From contig CAJINV010000013.1 in NCBI GenBank assembly GCA_905178155.1, positions 1,450,392-1,514,391 on the forward strand: a stretch of 64,000 nt of DNA, given 5' to 3'. The stretch comes from Amoebophrya sp. A120. Its lineage: Eukaryota > Sar > Dinophyceae > Syndiniales > Amoebophryaceae. Below, one piece after another: positions 24,401 through 35,517 of the stretch; within the stretch, counting starts at the first letter, position 1; every line of letters starts with the position of its first letter. The notes under the pieces are model-generated. The model worked only from the letters and a program-made list of their open reading frames with translations. It was not told the DNA's origin and ran no database searches. The position numbers and the translations under genes were made by a program.

Positions 24401-27400
24401 AGCCGCCTTACTCTTTTTCTCGTTGTTTCCGCGCCCTCCTGGTTTCTTGCTTTCGTACGTCCAGTAGTCGTCTTCCTCGCCCTTCAGAATCTTGTAGGCC
24501 AGCGCTACTTCTTTCACGCCGTCGAAGCCGTTTTCCTTCAAAAACTTTTCTGTCTTGGCTCGGTTGTGCTGTAGCATATCCGCGATAAACTGGTAGCTCG
24601 ATGGGTGCCTCCTTCTGTCCTTGCCGTCGGGCTCGGTAGGGTGCCCTAAGTGAATTTTAGTTGCAGTTGCTGGTAGAAGTTCAGTTGTCAACAGGATGCA
24701 GAAAAATCAGCTTTAAATCTGGGTTTGATGCTCTGTTTCGAAAGTTATGCAACATGTCTAGTGCATAATCGTAGACAAACTGAAACTATGTGTATGTGAA
24801 ATTCTTCCACCGGGGACGAACTGAGATACAGAACGGATGCTGCTTGTTGATCATGATGTTCAAGATTGTCATACCTTTGTACGGTGGTCCCTCGAAGATC
24901 TGCGATGAGGTTGTTTTCACAAATTTGAAGCCGTCAAAGAGCTTCTCGTTCTGGTATATCCAGTTGAATTTGGTCGCAGGTGGTTGAATGCGACGGGTGT
25001 CTACTTTTTTTTTCTCTTTTGGCTCCTTGGCTTTCGCCTCCCCAGGTTTTGCCCGAACGTTCTTTACCTGAAAGGAGAAGATCAATCGCAATGACCACGA
25101 TTTTTGAAAGGCGACCCTGCGCGGACTTTCCTTGAAGAAAAAAAAACTTTACAAAATTCAACCTCAGTTGCGTTTGCGTTTCTAGAAAAGCACAGGAAAG
25201 ACAAAAAAACCTTCGTTTTGTCAGCTTGTCGCTCTTTGAACCAAGGACGCAGCCCAGCTGCGACCACCTCCGCCTCCTGGATTTCCTTGTGGTTTTCCGC
25301 TTTGTGCAGCTTAACATAGGTCCTGTACTGTTCCAGCTGGTAGAGCTTCATGGCCGCATAGGCATCAGCCTTCGTTATATATTTCCCTGTAAATAAGGTA
25401 GTCGTGGATTTCGTGGATTTTATTCTTGCCGGGTCCCACCAGTCTTTTTGTTGTATATGTAATACATTGGAGGACGACGACGACGTCACTACAGAGAGGC
25501 AATTCATATCCGGGCGTGGTTTGTCATTCTCAATTTCACGCTTTTCCTCTACAATAAATAAATTGGTATCACCAAACTGAAACCAATCAAATTATTCAAT
25601 ATGGATGAACCGCAACAACGGAATGCAGAGCAATGATGCTGTCAGAGAGGTCGTGTCGGGTTCTTGGTCGGCTACTTAAAGCTAAAGCACGTAGCCTATC
25701 AAAGTTAAACTCCTTGTTTTACCAAGACACACTTAAGTCTTATTCTTTTCATAAAAAACTATGTACCTTGATATTTCCACTTCTCGTGCCCTGGTCCTTC
25801 GTAGCAATACTTGGGGTTGTGCACCTTCTCCACCCAGCCTTTGGGCATCGGCCAGACCTGCCAACTTGGGAGCTTATGGCTTTAAAGCACCCTATCGTTC
25901 GCCGGAACTGGCGCGTTCGATATCGACTCTACAGTTACAAAAGGGTTACGAAAGAACATATACACAATGATCATCATCCATGCAGCTTTTACTCTTACTT
26001 TCTACATACAGTGCGTGTCTGTTCGCAGCAGCTCGTGGAGCTGGTACATGTAAGAGTAAGATGAAAGCATATTCATACATAATATAATCGCGAAGTCGCA
26101 TACACTAAAAAACGCGTTTTGCCATTGGATGGTGTCGTGTGACGAGTGACTGGCGTGCAGAGGCTCATTCGAAATCGAAGTCGAACCAGTGGCCGGTCAG
26201 CGATAGTCAGATTGCAGCTCGTATGCCTGCGGCCCCTTAAACTTCATATTGACATAGTCAATCTTCTCTCCGTCTCCGCCTTGCTTCGCCATTTTGCTTT
26301 GGATGTGCGTGTACCACTAAAACGGAGGAAAGATAATGCTCATCAAAGAAGAGACATGCTAACCGACGACGAAAATGTCGTGGTATTGAGGCCCAAGAAG
26401 GCGCTCCAACAAAGAGTCTGAAATATAATTCAAACAACTACCAGGCAAACAGAAATAAATAAAAGGCGGTTAGGCTACGACTGCTCTACTAGCACTAATT
26501 CAAAAATCGAAGTAAATAATTTGTTTCTTCCAGTTTCGCCTGTTCAGTTTCTTTGCGAGTGGGCTTAAGGTCTATCTTAATGTTTGACAAAAAACATAAA
26601 CTCAAAGACCTTGGTGATCTCGATCTTAGAAACTCAAGAACTGCTTGTCATGGGAGATCAACTTTTTGCTTGATGTGCTGCGAAAATTCAATACTGCTTT
26701 GTTCACATCACAACTATTTTAACTATTTTATTTTAAATACAAATCACAAAGCTAAAACAGCGAGAAAGTTCGGTAACTTATTGGAAGCTGCAAGAAAGAG
26801 GTGATCCGGTGCCGGCCAAGTTGGACCATAAATAAATTTCTTTGCGCTACGTCTAAGTTCGTTGACTTTATTCAATCGCCGTCCAAGAAGATCACATCTC
26901 CATGGCCTCCATTACATCAGAAAATACGGTCTTTCTACTTCATCATGCTATCGACTGTGCTTTGATGGATTGATCCGCGCTGACAACACAGTTGGAAATC
27001 GAGATCTTCAATCATTTTCGAAGATAGAAAAAATAGAAGAATCGTTTCCAGCGACCAGCCGACGCTAAAGTCTAGCTCTTCGATTCTGAAGTCGATGGAA
27101 AGCCGCTGCGGGGCAAATCAAAAAAAAAAAAATTAACACGCGCGGAGAGAGTGGATGCAGATCGACAAGTCAAAAACGAGAGAGAAAAAGCAGGACGTGA
27201 AATCCTCTCGACCACGCATCACCACGATTTTCGTTTTACACCAGCTGAAGCAGTGCAGCTGCTACATCCTTCATTCGCCCAGTATGCGATTTATTTCATA
27301 CGCTTGCTTCTACTTTCTCATCTCAACCCAGAGTACAATGCCGAGTATTGTCACGACTGCGCCAACAAAAACCTAGACGGCGAAAACAATGCGCACCATG

Positions 27401-28878
27401 GGTGTCGACCTTTTCGTGGATGCCTACGGCCACAATGACGGAATCTACCGGGAGTGCCCACGGCCAAAATGATGGAACCGCCAGGCTGTATTCCCTATCG
27501 ACTTCTTCTCCAACTGTATGCGCGTACGCTTCCCCGTCCGTCTTTGCGCGTGGGCGACGACTCTTTTTTTATCTACTTTCTTCGCCCTCCGGTTCCAGGC
27601 CATCTCGTGCCACCTTCCTCTTCTTCTTGTTGAGGACTTCCCGCGCCTCGTCAGTCATCTGCTCCTCCTTCGCAGCGATTTTATACGCGAGCAACACCTC
27701 GGGTGCGGTTTCCCAGTCGTTGGCTTGGAAGAACTTTTTCGCCGCATCCGGGTCGTGCTCTATTAACTTCGATAAGATGGTGTGCTTGTCCAGCTGCCCC
27801 CCTCTTGTACTCGATTTGCAGCCAGCGGCTGTGAGGCTGGCGGTTGGCGGCACAGCGGAGGAAACAGCCGGCTTTGTGCCTTTCGGCTCGACACTGTTGG
27901 TCGGCTCCAGGTCCACGTCGCTGCTGTCCGAGCTGGAGGACGAGAACGAGGACGAGGAGGAATCGCTGCTGGGCTTGGGTGAATTGTCTCGTCTCTTCTT
28001 CTCGTATTTTATTCGCATCCGCTTCTCTTCCTTTGCCTTTTCGCGAGCGAGTCTTCTTTTCTCTGCGAGTCTTCTTTCCTCTGCGCCCTCCGGGTCCGCG
28101 GCGTCGCGCTCAAGCTGCAATTGCTTCTTTTTGGCTTCCCATTCCTCATACCTCATTTCTTCTTTCGCGACAATTTTGTAGGCGAGTTTTACCTCGGGCG
28201 CGTTTTCCCACCCATTGTCTTCAATGAACTTCTTGGCCACATCCGGGTCATGCTCTATTAGCTCGGTAAAGAAGTGATACGCCACCTTCGTCGACGGACG
28301 CGGAGTGCCATCTGTTGTTTTGCGATTATGGAAAATTGTGGTCATGAGTATTGTTTCTGTAGGGTACGGCTCTGTAGCAGACGCGCTCCTGCAGGAATCA
28401 AAAAACACACTGACTTCTACTTTCCACCGCACAAAACCAGGAATCACGGCTTCCTCCGTTCCGATACCGTTCAGCGTGGCGCGGGAGCGGGTCAGAAGGG
28501 CATACAACAGGAAGAAATCAATGCAAATTACCCCACATTGTCATTGACATCCACATATTACAAACCGTAAATCTTAATCTTCTTAAATCAAAGAACTTTG
28601 TTCATTAGAGCGAGTTGGAGTACCTTCGTGAGGAGGGCCGTGAAAAAAACGGGACGTATTTTTTTGCTCGAAGCTCCATCCTTGCGGAAAGGTGATATGT
28701 TGGAAGTTGAATCTGGTACACATCGGATTTTTCATCTCCTTCAATTCTCCAGGTTTCGCTCGCTTTTGCCCGATCATGTCCCGAATTTTCCGGCCGAACC
28801 TTGTACCAGGAGCGCGTGCCCGAGATTTTCCAGCCCGTGGCAATCAGCCGGGCTTCCCTTATCTCGCTCAGGTCTTCG
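15452..28878 (-). CDS. Giant modular protein with tandem multi-exon modules (5' end incomplete)
   Basis: Exons: 28878-28624 (frameshifted, start not found), 28311-27614, 26316-26227, 25857-25767, 25386-25211, 25067-24875, 24645-23692, 23464-23144, 22776-17534, 17365-17017, 16881-16780, 16742-16634, 16368-16167, 15970-15452. From 28311 down the sum closes exactly to 3,015 residues. Repeating blocks: alpha, a PPGW...YEGPG..W.Y.GKY.T..DA.AAM segment followed by (E)N.KEI.EA...; beta, FNW......F....IF.GPP; gamma, YHF...ML...A.KFI.ENGW...PEV.LAYKI..GEE..Y..WE. Gamma occurs four times (near 28290, 27800, 24610, 22700), beta three times, alpha two and a half. The 5.2-kb exon is highly acidic and Ser-rich; later exons carry CGNCGKKI and WLCRDC pairs that could bind zinc. 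No known family assigned; nuclear or chromatin role is a guess from composition. All introns are GT-AG except 26226-25858 (GC-AG); none is an introner. Confidence 0.8.
22759..23100 (-). CDS. Intronic ORF with signal peptide and eight cysteines
   Basis: It lies almost entirely inside the intron 23143-22777 of the giant gene, on the same strand. ATG at 23100 (or 23085) opens 113 codons: a classical signal peptide (MLRIAFALLSFAAALKSH), then about 75 residues with eight cysteines including a CC pair and a CLC. The frame runs through the host acceptor (22777) and stops at 22759, so it cannot be part of the host protein in that frame. It could be a nested gene, an alternative transcript, or a former gene caught in the intron. 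No family recognised. Confidence 0.4.
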   Translation of the reverse strand: MVTTSMLRIAFALLSFAAALKSHLTCQPGQSGVCPAVPDLDLHFPMCCGTDGSCSVTNVLATRTSIIHVRGKTCLCVPNYEDLEPITSAPLLQECKPEFLNSIFSSLQGGPSR

Positions 28879-29787
28879 CTGGAAAGGAAAACAGAAACAC
28901 AATGAAACTTTTTTTACAGGAAACACAAGGAAGAAGAGAAGAAGGAAAGCCGATCAAACAAGTTAAGTAGAAGTACAAATGAGGACCTTATTGCGAAAAA
29001 GAGTCAGTGTCTGCACCGGTGTAATAGATCCTCTCAATTTCAACATCGAGTACCCAAGCACGAGTAAGTTACGGAGGCATTGCTAAAATTCGAGACGAAA
29101 TTCTTGCCTCTGCTTTTTTTCGAAATCCAGAAGTCATGAGAAGGTAATAAAGTCGGTCTAGTTGTACTATTCCGAGCCGCGGACGCGGACCGTGCTCCGA
29201 GGCTGAACAATAGACGTGTGCGATTCTGGCGGCACTAGCGTTGGACGATGAATTCGTCCTGGTCCTAAAAGTCGATATGCGTCTGCCAAACAAAGTCGTC
29301 CAAAATCCTAACATCGCTGTCGTCGTTGCTTTCCTGAGCGGTCTGCCTCCTAGGGGGGGCCAACTCTGTCGTGCGGCGATTCGCGGTCCACCTCTGAGTC
29401 GCAGATTTGTCGTCAAAATATCTGCAGCCTACTAGTAAACGTCTGCAACGAAGTCAAAAGATCCTAAACTACGTAGAAAGTGGTCGCCCTCGTCTATGAA
29501 GCCTAAAAAAAATGAAAAGTTCCTGTAACCTCCTTTGAGGCACGGTATGCTGGTCGTTAGACATGACCGGCGAGTAAGTAGCAGTCCTAAATGTTGATCC
29601 TAAATGAATGAAGTTGCTTAACTTTAACCTAGGTGGCGAACAGAGCCCGAAAAGCTTTTCTTTACTGGTACAATCAGGGAAATTTTTCTTTGTAGTTGTT
29701 CCTTACCTTGCCGAAATATATAATTTGATTTTCGGTTGTCGCGTATTTCTTCGCGCTGTCGTGATCGATCCCTATCTTTAACCTCGA
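28879..29787. other. Intergenic or unresolved 5' part of the giant gene
   Basis: The first module copy (28878-28624) should have upstream exons coding the KY.T..DA.AAM segment, but I could not find them here. A minus frame at 29069-29416 is basic and featureless. No repeat seen. Confidence 0.4.
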
Positions 29788-32700
29788 TCAACTCGCGACC
29801 ATTTGCTGTATTCGTGCGGAAATGTGCTGGGCCGGTAGTCGGTAGACCAGGTTGTCCCATATGGAGGCGCCGAGTTTTTCTCTGTAACCGAGCAGTATCT
29901 CCCGGAACTCGTTCCTCAGGAGCGGGGATTCCTTGCCGTCAAACAGTCCAATGTTGAGCAGCAGGAGAAACAGATGCGAGTACCGCGTCACGTCGATGTT
30001 GCCGGTCCCGTTGCTGGGGCTCTGGTTGGTGTTGTTATTCCCATTTCCAAGCGGTGAGTTCACCAGCACCTCCGGGTCGAGCTTCACCAACTTGCAGAAC
30101 CCCAGGAAGGCCCGCATTTTCTCGTGGTCTATTCGCGCGTCCTTCATGGCGTACAGCCACGGCTGGACGAAGGTGGAAAACTGCGGTCGCACTTCCGCCG
30201 GACACACGGACGCCAAACGGCCGAGGGTGATGCAGTTGTTGATCATGTAGTGGTCGATCGGGCCGCTCCGCGCGTTGTTGTTAAACCCGCTATCGTTCCG
30301 CCACTGTCCGTTCAGTCCCATGCCATTCATTTCGCGGATTTTCTGTTCCCTTGCGCTGGTCGCGTGCTGGATGCACACGACTAAGGTTTCGGTGATGGGA
30401 CCAACGTAGGGCTGGATTATCTCCTCTGGTACTTGGATACACACCTCCCCGATCGCCCACGAGGCGTTGTTCGCCACCGACGGGTTGACGTGGATCAGGT
30501 TCTGCTTGCACGCCGGCATCAGCTGGGGGAGATGCGGGATCAGGAACTCGATGCAGTACTTCGCGCACTCGCCCATCAGGGCGAAAGCGCACTGCTGGGA
30601 CCCGAAATGGAATCCGTTGTTGTTGTTTGCTGTGAGGATCAAGGGGAGCACGGCCGCAAAATTTTGGTTTTTCAGCACGGCCGAAATGTCGCGGCCGAAC
30701 CCGTCGACCATGGCGGAAAGTAAATCAATGGACGTCGCCATGATGTCGCGCTCCGGGCGCTCGGCCGTGTTCGGATTTTCCTTGAACTGTACTTCCTGCT
30801 GTAATGTCGTCTTGATGATGATGCCACACTTCTCCACAACCTTGGAAGCGAGGGGGGCGAAGGAGGCACCTGTTGTAGTACGGCGAGGTGGAAAATTTGA
30901 TGGTGTTACTGATTCTACATCTAGAAGCAGATCGTAGATGTCGTGAAGTGTAGCATGATCCACACGTCAACATTGCGATTGCCCTGTGGTTCAGGAGAGG
31001 AAGAGATTTCCGTGTCACACACACACCCGGGCCCAGCACTTAAGAAAAGCAAAGGCTACCAATTTGCAAAAAATATCATCTCGCAAAAATCAGAATAAAT
31101 CCCTAGTACTACTTACAGATACCCATGTTTTCCACGAGCGCCATCAGGCACTCGAAGAGTGCGATCGTGAGCTTGTCGTTTACGAGCAGCTCGTCGAACT
31201 TTTTCCCGACCGGCGGCAGGAGAATCTGCAAGTATTGATCGTCGCGGATCCACCACTTCAGCGTCCGCACAAATGCCGCGGTGCAGTCGAAAAGGACAAA
31301 CAAGTTTTTCATCTGGTACGTCTGAAAAGCCTTGTCAAGTGTATGCAGCACGTCTGTGGCAAACTCGTGAAAAATCGTCGGGTTGTTGTCGCCACCGTAA
31401 TTCCCATGGTCCGGTACGGACTCGCACAGGGTCGCGAACGCGGAACAGGCGGCCTCCTGCACGCGCTTGGAGCGGTCCAGCATGCGCTGCAGGAGCGCTT
31501 TCAGAACCTCGATGGAGACATTGCGGTTCTCACACACCCAATACCCGTAGCGGGCCATGCACCTGTAGGTAGGATAGTTTTTGTGAGGCGTGAACACAAA
31601 AACAGCAAGACGCGTGTAGGAAGCATGAAAAGATCGGAAAAGCAAATAAAGGAAAAAAGAATTTGAGTTCCATTATCGTGCGCAAAATATTTATTTCCAC
31701 ATAAGAATACATGCGGCAATGCAGTAAAGCATGTTTGTGTGTACCAGCAGCTTATGCTTCGCAGCAACGGTTTTTCGTGGGTGACGGTTTTGGTGACAAG
31801 AAGTTCGAAAACTTGCGGAAGATGGGGACACATTAGTTCAAAGCAGCCAACTCCTATCGCACCGATGGCGAGAACCTAGTGAAGTGTTTGTTATTGATTT
31901 TCAAGTGTGACAGCACAAAAGGGTGGCTCGTAAAAACTTTTGTAACGCGAATTATTAGGCATTGTGGCAAGTTTCATTTTCATTTATCTCGACGAAAAAA
32001 GCTGGAAAATCTTCTACCGCGCTCTCCTGCGTTTCCCAATCCGTGGACTGTAAATGTGTGGATATTATTGGCAGCACCAAATCCATAACGTCTGAACCGT
32101 AGTTCGCCGCCATCGTATCCAAGGAATTTGCTGCGGCTTTTCTGACGGTCCACTCCGTGCCCCAGGCGTTGGATGGCCCACTGTCGTCGTCGTCGTCATC
32201 GCCGGCGCCGTGCTGGTTCCGCGACTCGTGGAACCGGGGCTGAATGTCTTGCTGGTGGTCTTTCGCGTCCTGATCGTCGTCGCGGTCGTACATGTTGCAG
32301 TAGTCCGTTTCGGTGTACTTCATATTTTGCAGCAAAATAGGCACTAATTGCGGCAACAGGTCCTTGATTCCGGTCCAATAATTGTCCCATCGGACCGCGG
32401 AAGACCAGAAGTCGCAGGCCTCGATGCGGATCTTCTCGTTGGGATGCTGGCTGTGCTTCAGCATGAAATTCAGCACCGTCGGGGCCTGCTTTCCGCCGAT
32501 TAAGTCGTACCCCTTTTCTTTGTTCAGCAAGTGCGCCATGCCTTTTACCACACCGTGTAAAACATCGGTGTCTTCGTCCGAAGCGAGCCGCTCCACCATC
32601 TGGAAATAGGCGGGAAGAAGGTGACCTGGGGCGGTTGTGATGCGATGGGTCGAAGAAAATTTTTGTGGTCTAAGATGAACACAAGCTTACGAGTACAACT

Positions 32701-33662
32701 GGAAGTTCTAGAAGTCGGGCAGCGCTGGGTGGTCGTGCACTCGCACTTTACTTCCATAATTTTCAAGCATTACATTGACAAGATCTCTATGAAGATCGCA
32801 TGTTGAAGATGTTGAACAATCATACGACGAAATACAACTCGAGTACAAGTTCTATACCTAGTATCTCCTGGAACGGCGAAGTTTCGAGCATTTCGGCGAG
32901 TGCAAAGTGATTTGCCAGCTGGACGGAGTACTTCCTGCACACCAGCGGGGCGGACATGTTCCCAAACTGAAACACGGTTGGCAGTAGCTTTTCCGCGCAG
33001 AACTGCAAAAATTGCTTCTGCGCTTCGGGCAGGGACTCCACATCGGGCGGCCCATTACTTCCATTTATTCCGCCCCCCATCCGTGGCCCGGTGTTCATTA
33101 AATGTTGGCTGATCGCCTGCTTCATCGCGTCGCACGCGTCTTCGCAGATCTTGGTGAGGCAGGAAAATGACCCGTCTAATCTCTCTAAATCCTGCTGCTG
33201 CTGCTGCGTCAAGCTGCCGCTGCTCGAGGCGGAATTCGACGTGCCGACCTGTAAGGCGGTGACTAAGTTCCCGGTGAGATTTCCGATCGCGTCGAAGTTA
33301 TTTTGCAGGTGGGTCTTCTGGATGATAAAAGTCAAAACGTTCCCAGAGGTTTCTCTTATCCTTTTGTTCGGATCCTTCACCGTCTCGACCAGCTGGTCCC
33401 GCACGGTGCGGACGTGCTGGGGGTTCAGATTGTCGCATCGGGTGCGGAAAACCTGCTTCAAAACCAACCCCGCCCGCTCCCGAACTGTCGGCTTGTTCGC
33501 CAGATTTTCCTTGTCTTGAAAAACGTACACCAGGTAGAGCAAAAGATTCTCGTGCTGGTTCAGTACCTGGAACCGCTGGACCACCTGCTGCTGGGCCTGG
33601 TTGCTCGGATCCTCGGCCAGCTCCAGGGTCTCCAGCAGGGAATTCAGGATGGACTGGTCCAT
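29788..33662 (-). CDS. Transportin / karyopherin-beta2 nuclear import receptor
   Basis: Exons 33662-32858, 32625-32018, 31875-31745, 31562-31123 and about 30959-29788 sum to 3,156 nt, 1,051 residues; transportins are usually near 890, and the excess is in Asn/Gln-rich loops. HEAT-repeat solenoid throughout. Landmarks: the N-terminal importin-beta-type LVKDPNKRIRETSGN-like repeat, GHLLPAYFQMVERL at the second exon, an acidic loop (GDDDDDDSG, position ~32190) equivalent to the transportin H8 loop that releases cargo on RanGTP binding, EWTVRKAAANSLDTMA, then QNLIHVNPSVANNASWAIGE in the C-terminal arch. It imports PY-NLS cargo such as RNA-binding proteins. The first three introns are GT-AG. The fourth (31122-30960) needs a non-AG 3' end to keep the frame (see findings). 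Confidence 0.93.
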
Positions 33663-35517
33663 GATGAATGTTGTTCTTGTAGTCGGGGGTTTTACCGGCC
33701 CTGAGGTCGTCCTCAGGATTTTTATAGTCTTAACAACATAACCAGCTTTTTTCTACTTTTCGTAGTTGTACTCGTTTCGTCAGCACGCGGGGAGGACAAG
33801 AGCTGCGGCCCCGCGATCGTTTCCACGACCTCGGTGAATAATTCTGCGTCGTCGCATCTTGATCGCGTAGATTCGGTCGTGAGGGAGAGCTGCGCCGGGA
33901 TTCGTTCAAGGTAGATCGCTTTTCGTCATTATTCAAGCGCTTCGTCTGGGCGCCAGTGCTAGCCCGAGCGGTAATACGTGAGTTACTTTTATTATGGATA
34001 AAATTGAAAACCTCGAAAAACTAAAATACGGGAACTAGACCAAAATCTAAATTTCGAGGAAAAATGGGTTTGGGTATAGCGCTGTGAAACCAAAAAATGG
34101 CAAATGCGAAGTCGAAACGAAAAAATGTAATGTAACTCAAGAGGATCTTCACCTGTTCAAATCGGATCCAAAAGATCGTGCGTCCCTAGAAAACAAATTT
34201 TAGGTCTAGTGTGCGGGCGTGCGAATGGGATGAAATATACTCTTTACATGTATCGATATTGGAGATCGCTGTGAAAAACATGAAGTTCTTGGCAAGCGAT
34301 CACTTCAATAGAAAACGGCTAAGCATGTAGCGAACTTACGCATGTGTTCTTGTAAGAACCGCTTTTCTTTAGATCTTTGCAGTGACAGTCTTCTCTTGGG
34401 CTCAATGTCAATACTAGATTACTGCGAGATCATAGAAAGATAAATACTCGACGTGGAAAGGAGAATGAGATCAAAGTAGAAAGTGGATCGCTGTGCTATA
34501 GCATGACGAGTTCATCTTTGAAGAGGTCAGGAGCGGCGCATTTGTCCGCTAACAAACACAGCAGCAGCTTTCCTCTAAAGACTAGCTTGCTGTAGGTCAG
34601 CTGCAGCTCCTGCTCCTCGAAGCGCTGGGTGCAGACACTAATGCTTGCATGTTTTCTTAATTTTCGAGAGTCCTGGCAACTGGTACTCTGGGTCCGTGTG
34701 TTGACTATGTTCAGTGAGTTTGCAATCGTGGACGTGTCGTGGCTTCTTTCTCGTTTGAACTTCATGCACGCTAGCTATGTACCCGGCGACACGTCCTAGG
34801 CCTAAACGTCCGATGCCGCTAGTTGTATGCTCGAAAGCTAACTATTATTTCTACATTCCGCCACACTTCCTCTTTTCATCTCGACTTTTTTTCATATTTT
34901 TCTTTGTTCTTTTTTTTTTTTTGCTGTCTATTATTCTATTTTTATTACTGTATTATATTGTCGTTACTTATTTTTTGATTATATATTTTATCTTTATCAA
35001 TCTCTCTAAAATGCATTCTTTTCCTTTGCTATGACTTTTTCGTGTGATGATGAGGCTGATATCGCCATGCCTCCGACGAGCCTTGAACTAACCTTCTTTG
35101 CAAATCCGAAATCCGACGAAGTTTATTTGGAATTGACGGACCGCAATTTCAACAGTTGGGTCTGCTTCATATTTTTCATATTGAAGCTGATAGATAAACC
35201 TAAATTTGTTCTTGTTCAACGATCTCTTTACAACGAATATCGGCTGTAGATGAACTCTTCAATGATGAAGGTGTAGGTGAGGGTGACGAGCAGTGCTGAT
35301 ACTAATGGTGATGACAGAGCAATAGGTAGTGTACTAAAAGTCATTAGAGTCGTACATGATCATGAGTACTATCGAAGCACGGTTCATCTTTGTTTTTCCG
35401 TGTGTGATATTAAACCTTTACGTTTACAGATACCCCCAAATGTTGTAGTTGCGTTTTCGAGAGGGAGAGACTGAGATCGCGGTCCGACAAATAACAACTG
35501 GCTTGTCGAGTACGTTT
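33663..35517. other. Intergenic region with a strand-biased T tract
   Basis: Nothing recognisable as a gene. Positions about 34850-35020 are almost pure pyrimidine/AT on the plus strand with long T runs. A minus frame at 34496-34765 (89 codons from a true ATG, charged, no motif) is the only candidate and is weak. Confidence 0.5.

Noticed and set aside
23144-24645. Treating each module group of the giant gene as a separate gene
   Set aside because: Exon phases chain without conflict from 28311 to 15452 and block order continues across the joins, so one gene is simpler.
29069-29416. Basic minus frame as the first exon of the giant gene
   Set aside because: It shows none of the alpha-block residues expected upstream of 28878 and has no suitable donor in phase.
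34496-34765. Small minus gene of 89 codons
   Set aside because: True ATG but no motif, no upstream or downstream exon and chance length for this composition; mentioned only in the gap entry.
34850-35020. T-rich tract as an exon of a transmembrane protein (plus frame 34777-35034)
   Set aside because: The Phe/Leu-rich product follows from the poly-T composition; there is no start context or continuing exon.
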